A DNA stretch of 64,000 nt from Betaproteobacteria bacterium HGW-Betaproteobacteria-9 (GTDB lineage Bacteria; Pseudomonadota; Gammaproteobacteria; Burkholderiales; Burkholderiaceae_C), in NCBI GenBank assembly GCA_002842215.1, contig PHCC01000005.1:1-64000 (forward strand). The letters run 5' to 3'. The position numbers and the translations under genes are program-made. The notes below the pieces were generated by a model. That model worked only from the letters and a program-made list of their open reading frames with translations, was not told the origin of the DNA and did not search any database. How positions within the stretch are numbered: the stretch's first letter is position 1; each line of letters begins with the position of its first letter. Positions 18,495-28,146 of the stretch are shown one piece after another.

Positions 18495-19508
18495 ATGGCA
18501 TCCATTTCCCTGCGCAACGTGGTCAAGCGCTACCGCACCGGCAAGACCGAGTTGCAAGTCATCCACGGCGTGAACGCCGAGATCGCCGACCGCGAGTTCA
18601 TCGTCATCGTCGGACCTTCGGGCTGCGGCAAATCCACGTTGCTGCGCATGGTGGCCGGCCTGGAAGAGGTCAGCAGTGGCGACATCTGCATCGGCGATCG
18701 CGTGGTCAACACGCTGGAGCCGGCCGAGCGCGACATCGCCATGGTGTTCCAGAACTACGCGCTCTACCCGCACATGACGGTGTTCGACAACATGGCCTAT
18801 GGCCTGAAGATCAAGAAGGTGCCCATCGCCGAGATCCAGCAGCGTGTGGACAAGGCCGCCGGCATCCTGGAGTTGGGCCACCTGCTGACGCGCAAGCCGC
18901 GCGAACTCTCGGGCGGACAGCGCCAGCGCGTGGCCATGGGCCGCGCCATCGTGCGCCAACCCCAGGTCTTCCTGTTCGACGAACCCCTCTCCAACCTGGA
19001 CGCCAAGCTGCGCGCCCAGACCCGGCTGGAGATTCAGAAACTGCACCGGGAGCTCGGCATCACCTCGCTGTTCGTCACACACGATCAGGTCGAAGCCATG
19101 ACGCTGGCGCAGCGCATGATCGTGATGAACGCCGGCAAGATGGAACAGTTCGGCACCCCCGAAGAGGTCTACACACGCCCGGCCACCACCTTCGTGGCCA
19201 GCTTCATCGGGTCGCCGCCCATGAACCTGCTCCAGCACGCGCCGGGCGGGCGCCCCGGCAGCCTGCTGGGCATCCGCCCCGAACACATCGACATCGGCGA
19301 CAGCGGCTGGGCACTGCAGGTGGAGACGGTGGAATTGCTGGGAGCCGAGCGTCTGGTGCACGCGCGCCTGGGCGACGAGATGCTCATCATCCGCACCCAC
19401 GAAGACCAGGGTGCGCCCGCCATCGGCAGCACCATCCACGCCCGGCCGCGCGAAGACCGCATGCACTGGTTCGATGCACAGACCGGCCAGCGACAATCCG
19501 AGGCATGA
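18495..19508 (+). CDS. ugpC: sn-Glycerol-3-phosphate ABC transporter, ATP-binding protein UgpC
   Basis: 337 residues, slightly shorter than the E. coli protein (356). Walker [10 protein letters not shown] (about 40-48), ABC signature [15 protein letters not shown] (about 136), Walker [16 protein letters not shown], and the H-loop [15 protein letters not shown] are all intact. A shortened C-terminal TOBE-like regulatory part contains [12 protein letters not shown]. It powers the UgpAE permease. The stop overlaps the ugpQ start by four bases (ATGA), tying expression of the uptake ATPase to the phosphodiesterase. Confidence 0.95.
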   Translation: MASISLRNVVKRYRTGKTELQVIHGVNAEIADREFIVIVGPSGCGKSTLLRMVAGLEEVSSGDICIGDRVVNTLEPAERDIAMVFQNYALYPHMTVFDNMAYGLKIKKVPIAEIQQRVDKAAGILELGHLLTRKPRELSGGQRQRVAMGRAIVRQPQVFLFDEPLSNLDAKLRAQTRLEIQKLHRELGITSLFVTHDQVEAMTLAQRMIVMNAGKMEQFGTPEEVYTRPATTFVASFIGSPPMNLLQHAPGGRPGSLLGIRPEHIDIGDSGWALQVETVELLGAERLVHARLGDEMLIIRTHEDQGAPAIGSTIHARPREDRMHWFDAQTGQRQSEA

Positions 19509-20293
19509 CAACGCCCCACGCGCCGCCCCCCGACGAGAGCCACCCGGCAACACGGTCGCCCTGGCCTTATCCCCGCTGGATCGCCCACCGCGGTGCCGGC
19601 CAGCTGGCCCCCGAAAACACCCTGGCGGCGTTCCGGGTCGGTGCGGAGTGCGGCTACCGCATGTTTGAGTGCGACGCCAAGCTCAGCGCCGACGGCGTGG
19701 TGTTCCTGCTGCACGACGACACGCTGGACCGCACCACCAATGGCCAGGGCCTGGGTGGCGACCGGGCCTGGGTGGCGCTGAGCCGGCTCGACGCCGGCGG
19801 TTGGCACTCGCCAGCCTATGCGGGCGAGCCGCTGGCTACGCTCGAATCGGTGGCGCGTTTCTGCCTGGCCAATGGCGGGCAGCTCAACATCGAGATCAAG
19901 CCCACGACAGGTCTGGCGCGGGAGACCGGCCGGGTTGTCGCGCAAGAGGCCGCCCGCCTGTGGGCGCAGCGCCCTGCGGCAACGCCTCCCCTGCTCACCT
20001 CGTTTGAGCCCGAAGCATTGCAGGGTGCGCGCGAGACCCAGCCCGAACTGCCACGTGGCCTGCTGCTGGAAACCTTGTGGCCCGGCTGGCTGGCAACCGC
20101 CATCGAGCTCGGTTGCCAAGCGGTGATCTGCGATCAGGACCTGTGGCAGGCCAGCAACCTGGCCCAGGTGCACCAGGCGGGTTTGCGCACCCTGGCCTAC
20201 ACGGTCAACGAAGCAACCTCGGTGCAGCGGCTGCTGGCACTGGGCATCGACGGCCTGATCACCGACCGGGTGGATGTCTTCCCGCCCGCCTGA
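19505..20293 (+). CDS. ugpQ: Cytoplasmic glycerophosphodiester phosphodiesterase
   Basis: 262 residues with no signal peptide, as expected for the cytoplasmic UgpQ that cleaves imported glycerophosphodiesters to glycerol-3-phosphate and an alcohol. GDPD motifs: [19 protein letters not shown] (His28, Arg29) at the start of the barrel, [11 protein letters not shown] for the metal-binding acids, and [13 protein letters not shown] with the second catalytic His. QLNIEIKP and [11 protein letters not shown] complete the usual set. The first 20 residues are Pro/His-rich and look like a loose extension. Translationally coupled to ugpC by a four-base overlap. It converges with a small membrane-protein gene; a TGAAAC/GTTTCA hairpin at 20291-20313 lies between the two stops. 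Confidence 0.94.
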   Translation: MTTPHAPPPDESHPATRSPWPYPRWIAHRGAGQLAPENTLAAFRVGAECGYRMFECDAKLSADGVVFLLHDDTLDRTTNGQGLGGDRAWVALSRLDAGGWHSPAYAGEPLATLESVARFCLANGGQLNIEIKPTTGLARETGRVVAQEAARLWAQRPAATPPLLTSFEPEALQGARETQPELPRGLLLETLWPGWLATAIELGCQAVICDQDLWQASNLAQVHQAGLRTLAYTVNEATSVQRLLALGIDGLITDRVDVFPPA

Positions 20294-20314
20294 AACGCGG
20301 CGAGCGTGTTTCAG

Positions 20315-20593
20315 CTACCTGGCCCGCATCCACCAGGCCAGCGTGCCCTGGGCCAGCACCAGCGCGGCGTAGGTGAACATCTTGCCGTCGCGGCCAAACA
20401 GGATCAGCCCCCCCAGCAGCACGAGCACACCCGCCCCCGCCAGCACACCCACCTCGACCGCCGGCCGCCAGCGCACCGCGCGTTTGCCGCGACCGATGCG
20501 CGGCCCGAGCCACAGCAGGGCGGCCATCACCAGGGCCGGCGCGACGAAGTTGGCGAGGTGCCCAAGCAGGGCGAAAAATGTCATGTTGGGCAT
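20315..20593 (-). CDS. Small membrane protein of unknown function
   Basis: 92 residues; I do not recognise the family. Three hydrophobic stretches (about 5-30, 46-66 and 72-90) separated by a basic loop ([14 protein letters not shown]) suggest a three-helix inner-membrane protein with positive residues on the cytoplasmic side. The start may be at 20593 (MPNMTFF) or three codons later. It is convergent with ugpQ and divergent from hemA, whose promoter must lie in the 39 bases between them. Coding is supported by the consistent membrane pattern and by filling the gap neatly, but not by any known motif. Confidence 0.6.
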   Translation of the reverse strand: MPNMTFFALLGHLANFVAPALVMAALLWLGPRIGRGKRAVRWRPAVEVGVLAGAGVLVLLGGLILFGRDGKMFTYAALVLAQGTLAWWMRAR

Positions 20594-20620
20594 GCCGGAA
20601 CGTCAAAGAGCCGGCAATTT

Positions 20621-20626
20621 TATAAT
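20621..20626 (+). promoter_or_regulatory. -10 box abutting the hemA start codon (possible leaderless transcript)
   Basis: A perfect TATAAT in an AT-rich patch (AATTTTATAATCGGG) within GC-rich DNA. Only six bases separate it from the hemA ATG at 20633, so a start about seven bases downstream would coincide with the A of the ATG. No GGAG-like RBS precedes the ATG. I cannot identify a good -35. Confidence 0.5.
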
Positions 20627-20632
20627 CGGGCC

Positions 20633-21925
20633 ATGTCTGTCTGGGCCCTCGGCATCAACCATCACACGGCTCCGCTCGATTTGCGGGGCCGGTTTGCCTT
20701 TGCGCTCGACCAGATCCAGCCCACGCTGAACGGCTACCGCCAGAGTCTGGCGCGCCAGCCCGAGGCCACGCTGCTCTCCACCTGCAACCGCACCGAGCTC
20801 TATGGCGCGGGCGATCAGGCCGCCGTGGAGCCCACGCTGGAGTGGCTCGCCCACACCGGCGGCGTGAGCACCCACGTGCTGCGTGACCACGCCTATGTGC
20901 TGCGCGAAGACCAGGCCGCGCGCCATGCCTTCCGCGTCGCCAGCGGGCTCGACAGCATGGTGCTGGGCGAGGCCCAGATCCTGGGTCAGATGAAGGACGC
21001 GGTGCGCGCCGCCGATGAAGCTGGCGCCCTGGGCACCACGCTGCACCAGCTGTTCCAGCGCTCGTTCGCGGTGGCCAAGCAGGTCCGCACTTCGACCGAA
21101 ATCGGCGCCCATTCCATCAGCATGACCGCCGCCGCGGTGCGGCTGGCGAGCCAGCTGTTCGAAGATCTGAAAGACATCAAGGTGCTGTTTGTCGGTGCCG
21201 GCGAGATGATCGAACTCGCCGCCACCCACTTTGCGGCCAAGACACCCAAGGCCATGGCGATCGCCAACCGCTCGCTGGAGCGCGGTGAAAAGCTCGCCGG
21301 CCGCTTCGGTGCCGAGGTGATGCGCCTGGCTGACATACCCGACCGCCTGCACGAGTTCGACGCCGTGGTCAGCTGCACCGCCAGCACCCTGCCCATCATC
21401 GGGCTCGGCGCCGTCGAACGCGCGCTCAAGAAGCGCAAGCACCGCCCCATGTTCATGGTCGACCTGGCTGTGCCCCGCGACATCGAAATCGAAGTCAAAG
21501 GCCTGAGCGACGTCTACCTCTACACGGTGGACGACCTCGCCACCGTGGTACAGACCGGCAAGGACAACCGCCAGGCCGCCGTGGCGCAGGCCGAGGCCAT
21601 CATCGACGCGGGCGTGCTCAGCTTCATGCACTGGATGGAGCAGCGCAACCCGGCCAACGGCATGGTGCCGCTGATCCAGCAGATCCACGCCCAGGCCGAC
21701 GCCTGGCGCAGTGCCGAAATGGCGCGCGCCAAAAAGCTGCTCGCCCGGGGCGAACCGGTCGACGCGGTGCTGGAGGCGATGTCGCGCGGCCTCACGCAAA
21801 AGATGCTGCACGGCACGCTGGCCGAACTGCGCGCGGGCGATGCCGACACGCGCGCCGCCACCGCGCAGACCGTCTCGCGCCTCTTCCTGCGCGACGACCC
21901 CGTCAAGCCACCGCGCAAGTCTTAG
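20633..21925 (+). CDS. hemA: Glutamyl-tRNA reductase
   Basis: 430 residues from ATG 20633 ([20 protein letters not shown]), the canonical GluTR N-terminus, so longer in-frame upstream extensions are rejected. It reduces Glu-tRNA-Glu to glutamate-1-semialdehyde with NADPH, the first committed step of C5-pathway haem synthesis. The catalytic Cys is Cys51 in [31 protein letters not shown] is the substrate-site signature, [17 protein letters not shown] the NADPH fold, and the C-terminal dimerisation helix includes [14 protein letters not shown]. The start has no evident SD, and a TATAAT box ends six bases upstream. prfA follows after 89 bases, the hemA-prfA-prmC order being common in proteobacteria. 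Confidence 0.97.
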   Translation: MSVWALGINHHTAPLDLRGRFAFALDQIQPTLNGYRQSLARQPEATLLSTCNRTELYGAGDQAAVEPTLEWLAHTGGVSTHVLRDHAYVLREDQAARHAFRVASGLDSMVLGEAQILGQMKDAVRAADEAGALGTTLHQLFQRSFAVAKQVRTSTEIGAHSISMTAAAVRLASQLFEDLKDIKVLFVGAGEMIELAATHFAAKTPKAMAIANRSLERGEKLAGRFGAEVMRLADIPDRLHEFDAVVSCTASTLPIIGLGAVERALKKRKHRPMFMVDLAVPRDIEIEVKGLSDVYLYTVDDLATVVQTGKDNRQAAVAQAEAIIDAGVLSFMHWMEQRNPANGMVPLIQQIHAQADAWRSAEMARAKKLLARGEPVDAVLEAMSRGLTQKMLHGTLAELRAGDADTRAATAQTVSRLFLRDDPVKPPRKS

Positions 21926-22014
21926 CGCCCCGGCCTACCGCCGCGCGCTGGCCGCCCCAGCGGGTCAGCCCCTCGCCGCTTGAGCGGCACCCACGAACCT
22001 TTTTCCCCCGCTCC

Positions 22015-23103
22015 ATGAAACCCTTCGTCCGCGACACCCTGATGCGCCAACGCGCCCGGCTCCACGAGCTGGACGCCCTGCTGGCCGCGCCCGACGTGGT
22101 CGACAGCATGGACCGCTTTCGCGCGCTCAGCCGGGAACACGCCGAGGTGGGCGCCGTGGTTGAAGTTTTCAACCGCTACCTGCAGCGCGAAGCCGATCAA
22201 ACCTCGGCCACCGAGCTGCTGCAGGACCCGGACATGGCCGAGATGGCCGAAGAGGAAATCCAGAGCGCCCGCGCCGATCTGGAGACGCTGGACGCCGAAC
22301 TGCAGCAACTGCTGCTGCCCAAAGACCCGGACGACGAGCGCAACGCCTTCATGGAAATCCGCGCCGGCACCGGCGGCGACGAGTCGGCCCTGTTCGCCGG
22401 CGACTTGGCGCGCCTGTACACCCGCTACGCCGAAGCCCAGCGCTGGACGGTCGAGGTGGTGAGCGAGTCGCCCAGCGAACTCGGCGGCTACAAGGAAGTG
22501 GTGCTGCGCATCGTGGGCCACGGTGCCTACGGCAAGTTGCGCTTCGAATCGGGCGGCCACCGCGTGCAGCGCGTGCCAGTCACCGAAACGCAGGGCCGCA
22601 TCCACACCAGCGCCGCCACCGTGGCCGTGATGCCCGAACCCGACGAGGCCGAGGCCATCAAGCTCAACCCGAGCGAGCTGCGCATCGACACCTACCGCGC
22701 CAGCGGCGCGGGCGGACAACACATCAACAAGACCGACTCGGCCGTGCGCGTGACCCACCTGCCCACCGGCATCACCGCCGAATGCCAGGACGGCCGTAGC
22801 CAGCACAGCAACAAGGCCAAGGCGCTGCAGGTGCTGACCGCGCGCCTGCAGGAAAAGGACCGCAGCGAACGCGCCGCCAAGGAAGCCGCCACCCGCAAGG
22901 GCCTGATCGGCAGCGGCGACCGCAGCGACCGCATCCGCACCTACAACTTCCCGCAGGGTCGACTCACCGACCACCGCATCAACCTCACGCTCTACAAGCT
23001 GCTGCAGGTGATGGAGGGCGACCTGGGCGACGTGATCCACGCCCTGCAGGTGGCGCGCGGCACCGAGCTGCTGGCCGAGCTCGAACAGCGGAACAGCCTG
23101 TGA
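22015..23103 (+). CDS. prfA: Peptide chain release factor 1
   Basis: 362 residues, normal RF1 length. RF1 reads UAA and UAG stops and triggers peptide release. The stop-codon recognition tripeptide is PVT (about 188-190), the PxT form diagnostic of RF1 rather than RF2. The catalytic GGQ motif lies at about 233-235 in [16 protein letters not shown], and its Gln is the methylation target of Prm[21 protein letters not shown] and [12 protein letters not shown] are further family blocks. Its stop overlaps the GTG start of prmC by four bases, coupling the factor to its modifying enzyme. Confidence 0.98.
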   Translation: MKPFVRDTLMRQRARLHELDALLAAPDVVDSMDRFRALSREHAEVGAVVEVFNRYLQREADQTSATELLQDPDMAEMAEEEIQSARADLETLDAELQQLLLPKDPDDERNAFMEIRAGTGGDESALFAGDLARLYTRYAEAQRWTVEVVSESPSELGGYKEVVLRIVGHGAYGKLRFESGGHRVQRVPVTETQGRIHTSAATVAVMPEPDEAEAIKLNPSELRIDTYRASGAGGQHINKTDSAVRVTHLPTGITAECQDGRSQHSNKAKALQVLTARLQEKDRSERAAKEAATRKGLIGSGDRSDRIRTYNFPQGRLTDHRINLTLYKLLQVMEGDLGDVIHALQVARGTELLAELEQRNSL

Positions 23104-23945
23104 ACACCGAGCGGAACCTCCGAGATGCTCTGGTACAAGTTCAGCAACAGGGCCTGGACCGGCTCGACGCGCAGATGTTGCTGCTGCTGGCGCTGGGCCG
23201 CGACCTGAATCACCGCGCCTGGCTGCTGGCGCACGACACCGATCCCATGCCCGCCGACGCCGCAACGCGATACGCCGAACTGGTGCGCCGCCGCCTGGCC
23301 GGCGAGCCGGTGGCCTACCTGGCGGGCGAAAAAGCCTTCTTCGGCCTGCGCCTGCAGGTGGACCCGCGCGTGCTCGTACCCCGGCCCGATACCGAAACCC
23401 TGGTGCAGTGGGCGCTGGACCTGCTGGCACCACCGCCCGCTCGCCCCCGCTTCCTGGACCTCGGTACCGGCAGCGGCGCCATCGCCCTGGCGGTGAAATC
23501 GCAGCGGCCCGATGTGGCGGTTTCCGCCACCGATGCCAGCGCCGACGCCCTGACCGTGGCGCGCTCCAACGCGGAGCGCCTGGGTCTGGCGGTGGACTTC
23601 CATGCGGGTTCCTGGCTGCGGGCCGTGCCCGGCCAGCGCTTTGACGTGATCGCCAGCAACCCGCCCTACATCGCCGAAGGCGACCCGCACCTCGCGGCCC
23701 TCGGCCACGAACCGCTCAGCGCACTCACCTCGGGTCGCGACGGGCTGGACGACATCCGAATGCTGATCGCCAGCGCGCCCGCCGCGCTGGCCCTGGACGG
23801 CTGGCTGCTGCTGGAGCATGGGCACGATCAGGCCGCCGCCGTGCGCGCCCTGCTGGTTCAGCAAGGGTTCGGTCACGTCGCCAGCCGTTGCGACCTCGCG
23901 GGCATTGAGCGGTGCAGCGGCGGGATCTGGCCACAGCAGCGATAA
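23100..23945 (+). CDS. prmC: Release factor glutamine methyltransferase PrmC
   Basis: 281 residues from GTG 23100. A SAM-dependent enzyme that N5-methylates the Gln of the GGQ motif in RF1 and RF2. An N-terminal helical substrate-binding domain (about 1-80) includes [19 protein letters not shown]; the Rossmann domain carries motif [16 protein letters not shown] and the catalytic [14 protein letters not shown] with NPPY, which binds the Gln side chain. [16 protein letters not shown] marks the boundary, as in other PrmC proteins. The GTGA overlap with the prfA stop gives tight coupling. Confidence 0.97.
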   Translation: MNTERNLRDALVQVQQQGLDRLDAQMLLLLALGRDLNHRAWLLAHDTDPMPADAATRYAELVRRRLAGEPVAYLAGEKAFFGLRLQVDPRVLVPRPDTETLVQWALDLLAPPPARPRFLDLGTGSGAIALAVKSQRPDVAVSATDASADALTVARSNAERLGLAVDFHAGSWLRAVPGQRFDVIASNPPYIAEGDPHLAALGHEPLSALTSGRDGLDDIRMLIASAPAALALDGWLLLEHGHDQAAAVRALLVQQGFGHVASRCDLAGIERCSGGIWPQQR

Positions 23946-23997
23946 TCGCCCCTTTTTCCGGGCCACGATCGGCCCGTCCAGATCAGGAGTTTTTGCC

Positions 23998-24321
23998 ATG
24001 AGCGACGCCCAGACCCAAATCGACCAGTTGGTCAAATCCAACGACATCGTGCTCTTCATGAAGGGCAATGCCAGTTTCCCCATGTGCGGCTTCTCCGGCC
24101 GAGCCATCCAGATCCTGAAAGCCTGCGGCGTCGACACCAAGACGGTGAAGACCGTCAACGTGCTGGAAGACGAAGGCATCCGCCAGGGCATCAAGACCTA
24201 CAGCAGCTGGCCCACCATCCCGCAGCTCTACGTCAAAGGCGAGTTCATCGGCGGTTCGGACATCATGATGGAGATGTACGAGTCGGGCGAACTGCAGCAG
24301 GTCATCAACGGCCAGGCCTGA
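23998..24321 (+). CDS. grxD: Monothiol glutaredoxin (CGFS type, Grx4 family)
   Basis: 107 residues from ATG 23998, with an AGGAG RBS upstream. The active site is the monothiol CGFS at 30-33 ([11 protein letters not shown]). [12 protein letters not shown], the [20 protein letters not shown] block and [15 protein letters not shown] are standard for GrxD. Such proteins bind and transfer [2Fe-2S] clusters with glutathione and work with BolA proteins. It lies 52 bases after prmC and is followed by a terminator hairpin, so it ends the hemA-prfA-prmC-grxD gene run. Confidence 0.97.
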   Translation: MSDAQTQIDQLVKSNDIVLFMKGNASFPMCGFSGRAIQILKACGVDTKTVKTVNVLEDEGIRQGIKTYSSWPTIPQLYVKGEFIGGSDIMMEMYESGELQQVINGQA

Positions 24322-24342
24322 AGCCCCTTTGCCGCCCTGCCC

Positions 24343-24370
24343 AAGCCACCTCCGGGTGGCTTTGTGCTTT
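24343..24370 (+). terminator. Terminator downstream of grxD
   Basis: An eight-bp stem (AAGCCACC / GGTGGCTT) with loop TCCG, followed by a T-rich TGTGCTTTC. It lies 21 bases after the grxD stop. Confidence 0.7.
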
Positions 24371-24450
24371 CTGGCCTGCGCCTTTTGACACGCTGGCGCC
24401 CGAAACCTCGTGAAGCGGTGCTCTATTCCGGCTTTTCCTGCATTGAGCTC

Positions 24451-24466
24451 TGGCATGTCTTGTGCT
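24451..24466 (+). promoter_or_regulatory. Sigma54 (RpoN) -24/-12 promoter candidate for the AAA+ ATPase gene
   Basis: TGGCATGTCTTGTGCT matches the RpoN consensus TGGCAYG-N4-TTGCW except for one base, with the invariant GG and GC at the correct ten-base separation. Initiation about 12 bases after the GC would give a leader of roughly 27 bases to ATG 24504, with an AGGAG RBS just before it. No enhancer site was identified. Confidence 0.5.
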
Positions 24467-24503
24467 TGAATGAAAGCATCGCCGAACCCCACAGGAGAAC
24501 CCC

Positions 24504-25508
24504 ATGAGCTCACGCAGCCTGGTCGCTTCACCCTCCCTCGGACTGCCCATCGCCCGGATGCGCAGCGTGTTCAGCGCCGACGAGGTCGAGCGCAAGCTGG
24601 CCCACCTGCAGGCCAGCGGCAACGAGCGCGAATACGAGGGCCTGCGCAACACCTGGCAACGCATGCTCGAACGCGGCCCCCAGCGCTTCGCTGTCAAACC
24701 TTCGGGTGTGCCTGACATGGCACCGCTTTACGACCTGCTGCCCAATTTTGGTGAGGTACTGGACGACGTGAAGCGCCACGTGGCCCTCAGTCAGGACAGC
24801 CGTGACAGCCTGGAGGTCACCCCCATCCTGCTGCTCGGGCCACCCGGCGTGGGCAAGACCCATTTCGCCAAACAGATCGCCGACCTGCTGGGCACGAGCA
24901 TGAGCCTGGTCCCGATGAGCTCGATGACGGCTGGCTGGCTGCTGTCGGGGTCCTCGTCGCAGTGGAAGGGCGCCAAACCCGGCAAGGTGTTCGAGGCCCT
25001 GGTGGACGGCCAGTACGCCAACCCGGTGATCGTCGTTGACGAAATCGACAAAGCCAGCGCCGACGCGCAATACGACCCGCTGGGCGCGCTGTACAGCCTG
25101 CTGGAGCACGACACGGCGCAGAACTTCGTGGACGAGTTCGCTGAAGTGCCGATTGACGCCAGCCAGGTGATCTGGATCACCACCGCGAACAACGAGCGCG
25201 CCATTCCCGAGCCGATCCGCAACCGCATGAACGTGTACGAGATCGAAGCGCCCTCGCCCGAAGCCGCACGCAAGATCGCGGCCCACCTGTACCGCAGCAT
25301 CCTCGGCGAACACGACTGGGGACAACGCTTCGACCCGGAACCCGCGGACGATGTGCTGGACCAGTTGGCCTGCCTGGCGCCCCGCGAAATGCGCCGCGCC
25401 CTCGTCACCGCCTTTGGCAACGCCCGGCTCGACAACCGCTACAGCGTGGCCGTCGACGACCTTCCGAAATCGGGCAACGGCAAGTCGCGGATCGGGTTCC
25501 TGCAGTAG
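24504..25508 (+). CDS. Orphan Lon-like AAA+ ATPase without a protease domain
   Basis: 334 residues from ATG 24504, with AGGAG upstream. A short N-terminal region with a helical RMRSVFSADEVERKLAHLQ (about 19-37) precedes one AAA+ module: Walker A LLGPPGVGKTHFAKQ (about 110-124), Walker B VIVVDEIDKA (about 173-182), sensor 1 WITTANNERAIPEPI and arginine-finger region IRNRMNVYEIEAPS. The core resembles the ATPase of Lon, but the Ser-Lys protease domain is absent and the protein ends shortly after the small AAA+ lid. Function unknown; possibly a remodelling ATPase or chaperone. A monocistronic unit between a grxD terminator and a convergent transglycosylase gene, with a sigma54-like promoter. Confidence 0.85.
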   Translation: MSSRSLVASPSLGLPIARMRSVFSADEVERKLAHLQASGNEREYEGLRNTWQRMLERGPQRFAVKPSGVPDMAPLYDLLPNFGEVLDDVKRHVALSQDSRDSLEVTPILLLGPPGVGKTHFAKQIADLLGTSMSLVPMSSMTAGWLLSGSSSQWKGAKPGKVFEALVDGQYANPVIVVDEIDKASADAQYDPLGALYSLLEHDTAQNFVDEFAEVPIDASQVIWITTANNERAIPEPIRNRMNVYEIEAPSPEAARKIAAHLYRSILGEHDWGQRFDPEPADDVLDQLACLAPREMRRALVTAFGNARLDNRYSVAVDDLPKSGNGKSRIGFLQ

Positions 25509-25538
25509 GCGCCACCAGCGAACCAGGCAACACGAAGG

Positions 25539-25558
25539 CCCGGACTCAGGCGTCCGGG
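25539..25558. terminator. Hairpin between convergent AAA+ and transglycosylase genes
   Basis: A perfect seven-bp stem (CCCGGAC / GTCCGGG) with a six-base loop that contains the transglycosylase stop codon. T-runs are weak on both strands, so this is a possible bidirectional terminator rather than a firm one. Confidence 0.4.
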
Positions 25559-26220
25559 TGGATCCAGTTGCGGGCGGCGGCATACACCGCGTTCGGGTAC
25601 TCCGGCCGGCCGCGGCTGCCGTTGTAGCGGCCCAGCGCCAGGTAGGTGTCACCGCGCTCGCGATCCAGGTAATGACGCAGGATCACGCAGCCAAAACGCA
25701 GGTTGGTCTGCATGTTGAACAGCCGGGACGGGTCACCGTCGCCAATCAGGCGCGACCAGAACGGCATGATCTGCATGTAGCCCCGCGCGCCCACGCGCGA
25801 AATGGCGAATTTGCGGAACGCGCTCTCGACCTGGATCAGCCCCAGCACCATCGTGGTGTCCAGCCCGGCGCGGCGCGTCTCGTACCAGACGGTCTGCAGA
25901 AACTCGATGCGGGTCTGGAAGTCGGGCTTGCGCTTCTTGAGCCGGTCACTCATGGCGCCGAGCCAGCGCAGGTGCGACAGCCGCTTTTCGGTATCGGTGA
26001 ACTCCGGCACCGGCGGTGCACTGTTGGCAATGGCCGCGCTGAGCACCGAACGCACCGAGTCGGCCAGGGGTTCTTCGACCTGGCGACCGGCCCAGGCACT
26101 GCCCGTTGCGGCCAGCAGACCGAGGCCACCCAATCCCAGGGCCCCGGCGCCGGCCAGCCAGTCGCGACGCCGCAGCGGATCGGTGTCGAACGGTGCCACA
26201 GGACCGACCCCAGCCTTCAT
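25546..26220 (-). CDS. Lytic murein transglycosylase (SLT/LysM-less, probable Tat or Sec export)
   Basis: 224 residues. An N-terminal export signal has consecutive arginines then a hydrophobic run ([20 protein letters not shown]), compatible with the twin-arginine pathway; cleavage is probably after GSAWA. The catalytic SLT domain (about 100-220) contains the Glu in [18 protein letters not shown], followed by [13 protein letters not shown] and [18 protein letters not shown], the three usual blocks. It would cleave peptidoglycan between MurNAc and GlcNAc in the periplasm. Its start overlaps the proS stop by four bases, so it is translated from the proS transcript, an arrangement with no obvious functional link. 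Confidence 0.9.
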   Translation of the reverse strand: MKAGVGPVAPFDTDPLRRRDWLAGAGALGLGGLGLLAATGSAWAGRQVEEPLADSVRSVLSAAIANSAPPVPEFTDTEKRLSHLRWLGAMSDRLKKRKPDFQTRIEFLQTVWYETRRAGLDTTMVLGLIQVESAFRKFAISRVGARGYMQIMPFWSRLIGDGDPSRLFNMQTNLRFGCVILRHYLDRERGDTYLALGRYNGSRGRPEYPNAVYAAARNWIHPDA

Positions 26221-27962
26221 GCAGCGATCCGGCCCTTCAGGAAATCGAGCACCTCGGCGGTAGCCACTTTGGTCGCAGCCGCATCGCGGCGGTGCTGGTA
26301 CTCGATCTGGCCTTCCTTGATGCCACGGTCGCCGATGGTCACGCGGTGTGGCACACCAATCAGCTCCCAGTCGGCAAACATCGCGCCCGGGCGTTCGCCG
26401 CGATCGTCCAGCAGCACATCCACGCCCGCGGCCACGAGTTGCTCATGCAGTTGCTCGGCGGCGGCTTTCACCTCGGGACTGCGGTCCATGCCGATAGGAC
26501 AGATCACCACGGTGAACGGAGCGATCGCATCGGGCCAGATGATGCCGCGCTCATCGTGGTTCTGCTCGATGGCCGCCGCCGGCAGGCGCGTGATGCCAAT
26601 GCCGTAGCAACCCATCTCGAAGGGCGCAGGTTTGCCGTCTTCACCCAGGAACGTCGCACCCATCGCCTTGCTGTATTTGGTGCCCAGATAAAACACGTGG
26701 CCCACCTCGATACCGCGCTCAATGGCCAGGGCACCTTGGCCATCCGGAGAGGCATCGCCCTCCACCACGTTGCGCAGGTCGGCCACCAGCTCGGGTTCGG
26801 GCAGGTCGCGACCCCAGTTCACACCGGTCATGTGAAAGTCGGGTTGATTGGCGCCGCAGATCCAGTCGGCCATCACCGCCACCTCGCGGTCCACCACCAG
26901 CTTCACCGGCAGTTTCAGGCCAATGGGTCCGAGGTAGCCGGGCTTGCAGCCAAAATGCGCCTCGATCTCGGACACGGTGGCGAAACGGAACCCGGCGTCC
27001 AGACCCGGCACCTTGCCGACCTTGACCTCGTTCATGTCGTGGTCGCCGCGCAGCAGCAGCAGCCAGACCTGGCTCTTCACGATCTCACCGGCCTCGTTGA
27101 GCGTGTCGGTCGCCAGCACCAGCGACTTGACGGTCGTGGCCAGCGGCACACCCAGCAACTCGGCCACGTCGGCGCAGGTGCTCTTGCCTGGCGTCGGCGT
27201 CTTGACCATCGGATTGGCAGCGGTCGCGCGTGGTCCGGCAGGCATCAGCGCTTCGGCTTTCTCCATGTTGGCTGCGTAGTCGCTGGTGGGGCAGTAGACG
27301 ATGGCGTCTTCACCCGTGGCGGCGATCACCTGGAACTCTTCGCTCAGGTCGCCGCCAATGGCGCCGCTGTCGGCCGCCACCGCGCGGTAGCGCAAGCCAA
27401 ATCGGTCGAAGATGCGGCGGTAGGCCGCCGCCATGACCTGGTAGCTCGCCTTGGCAGCGGCTTCGTCGCGATCAAAGCTGTAGGCGTCCTTCATGATGAA
27501 CTCGCGACCGCGCATCAAGCCAAACCGCGGCCGTCGCTCATCGCGGAACTTGGTCTGGATCTGGTAGAAATTTTTCGGCAACTGCTTGTGGCTGCGCAGC
27601 TCCTGCCGCGCGATATCAGTCACCACCTCTTCACTGGTGGGCTGCACCACGTAGTCGCGCCCGTGGCGGTCCTTGATGCGCAGCAACTCGGGCCCCATCT
27701 TGTCAAAGCGCCCGGTTTCCTGCCAGAGCTCGGCCGGCTGCACCACCGGCATCGTCAGCTCGACGGCGCCAGCACGGTTCATCTCTTCGCGCACAATGGA
27801 TTCCACCTTCTGGATCACGCGCAAGCCCATGGGCATGTAGCTGTAGATGCCGGCGCCGAGCTTCTTGATCATGCCGGCGCGGGTCATGAGCTGGTGGCTG
27901 ACCACCTCCGCATCGGCCGGGGCTTCCTTGAGGGTGGAAATAAAGAACTGGGAGGCTTTCAT
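26217..27962 (-). CDS. proS: Prolyl-tRNA synthetase (bacterial type, with editing domain)
   Basis: 581 residues from ATG 27962 ([20 protein letters not shown]), the canonical start; an upstream in-frame start adds only 12 unconserved residues. Class II core: motif 1 near [15 protein letters not shown], motif 2 [21 protein letters not shown] and motif 3 [18 protein letters not shown]. An insertion between motifs 2 and 3 (about 230-390, with [12 protein letters not shown] and [11 protein letters not shown]) is the INS editing domain that clears Ala-tRNA-Pro. The C-terminal anticodon domain includes [25 protein letters not shown] residues. It is divergent from rppH; the intervening 184 bases hold a short GATGCCC/GGGCATC hairpin (28030-28046) of unknown use. 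Confidence 0.97.
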   Translation of the reverse strand: MKASQFFISTLKEAPADAEVVSHQLMTRAGMIKKLGAGIYSYMPMGLRVIQKVESIVREEMNRAGAVELTMPVVQPAELWQETGRFDKMGPELLRIKDRHGRDYVVQPTSEEVVTDIARQELRSHKQLPKNFYQIQTKFRDERRPRFGLMRGREFIMKDAYSFDRDEAAAKASYQVMAAAYRRIFDRFGLRYRAVAADSGAIGGDLSEEFQVIAATGEDAIVYCPTSDYAANMEKAEALMPAGPRATAANPMVKTPTPGKSTCADVAELLGVPLATTVKSLVLATDTLNEAGEIVKSQVWLLLLRGDHDMNEVKVGKVPGLDAGFRFATVSEIEAHFGCKPGYLGPIGLKLPVKLVVDREVAVMADWICGANQPDFHMTGVNWGRDLPEPELVADLRNVVEGDASPDGQGALAIERGIEVGHVFYLGTKYSKAMGATFLGEDGKPAPFEMGCYGIGITRLPAAAIEQNHDERGIIWPDAIAPFTVVICPIGMDRSPEVKAAAEQLHEQLVAAGVDVLLDDRGERPGAMFADWELIGVPHRVTIGDRGIKEGQIEYQHRRDAAATKVATAEVLDFLKGRIAA

Positions 27963-28087
27963 GGGTACGGCTGCCGTGGGGCAGTGTGGGTCGTTCAAAC
28001 AGAATTGGTGGGGCCGGATCAGCGTCGGCGATGCCCGTCGGGCATCGGGATTTACCCCTCATTGCGGTGCAACGGGTGGGCAATCAC

Positions 28088-28116
28088 TTCGCAAGCCGCA
28101 AGGGGCGATGCATAAT
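28088..28116 (+). promoter_or_regulatory. Sigma70-type promoter of rppH
   Basis: TTCGCA (28088-28093) and CATAAT (28111-28116) are separated by exactly 17 bases. Initiation would give a leader of about 24 bases before ATG 28147. Confidence 0.5.
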
Positions 28117-28146
28117 CCAGACAGTTCAAAAAATTTGGGGTTGATT

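Noticed and set aside
20291..20313. TGAAAC/GTTTCA hairpin between ugpQ and the convergent small gene, considered as a terminator
   Set aside because: The stem is short, the loop large and no T-run follows on either strand.
28030..28046. Perfect GATGCCC/GGGCATC hairpin upstream of proS, considered as a riboswitch or attenuator
   Set aside because: Too short, no T-run and no larger conserved fold visible; T-box control of proS is not expected in proteobacteria.
26106..28115. Long plus-strand frame opposite proS and the transglycosylase gene
   Set aside because: Antisense shadow, no recognisable domain, while both genes on the minus strand are well supported.
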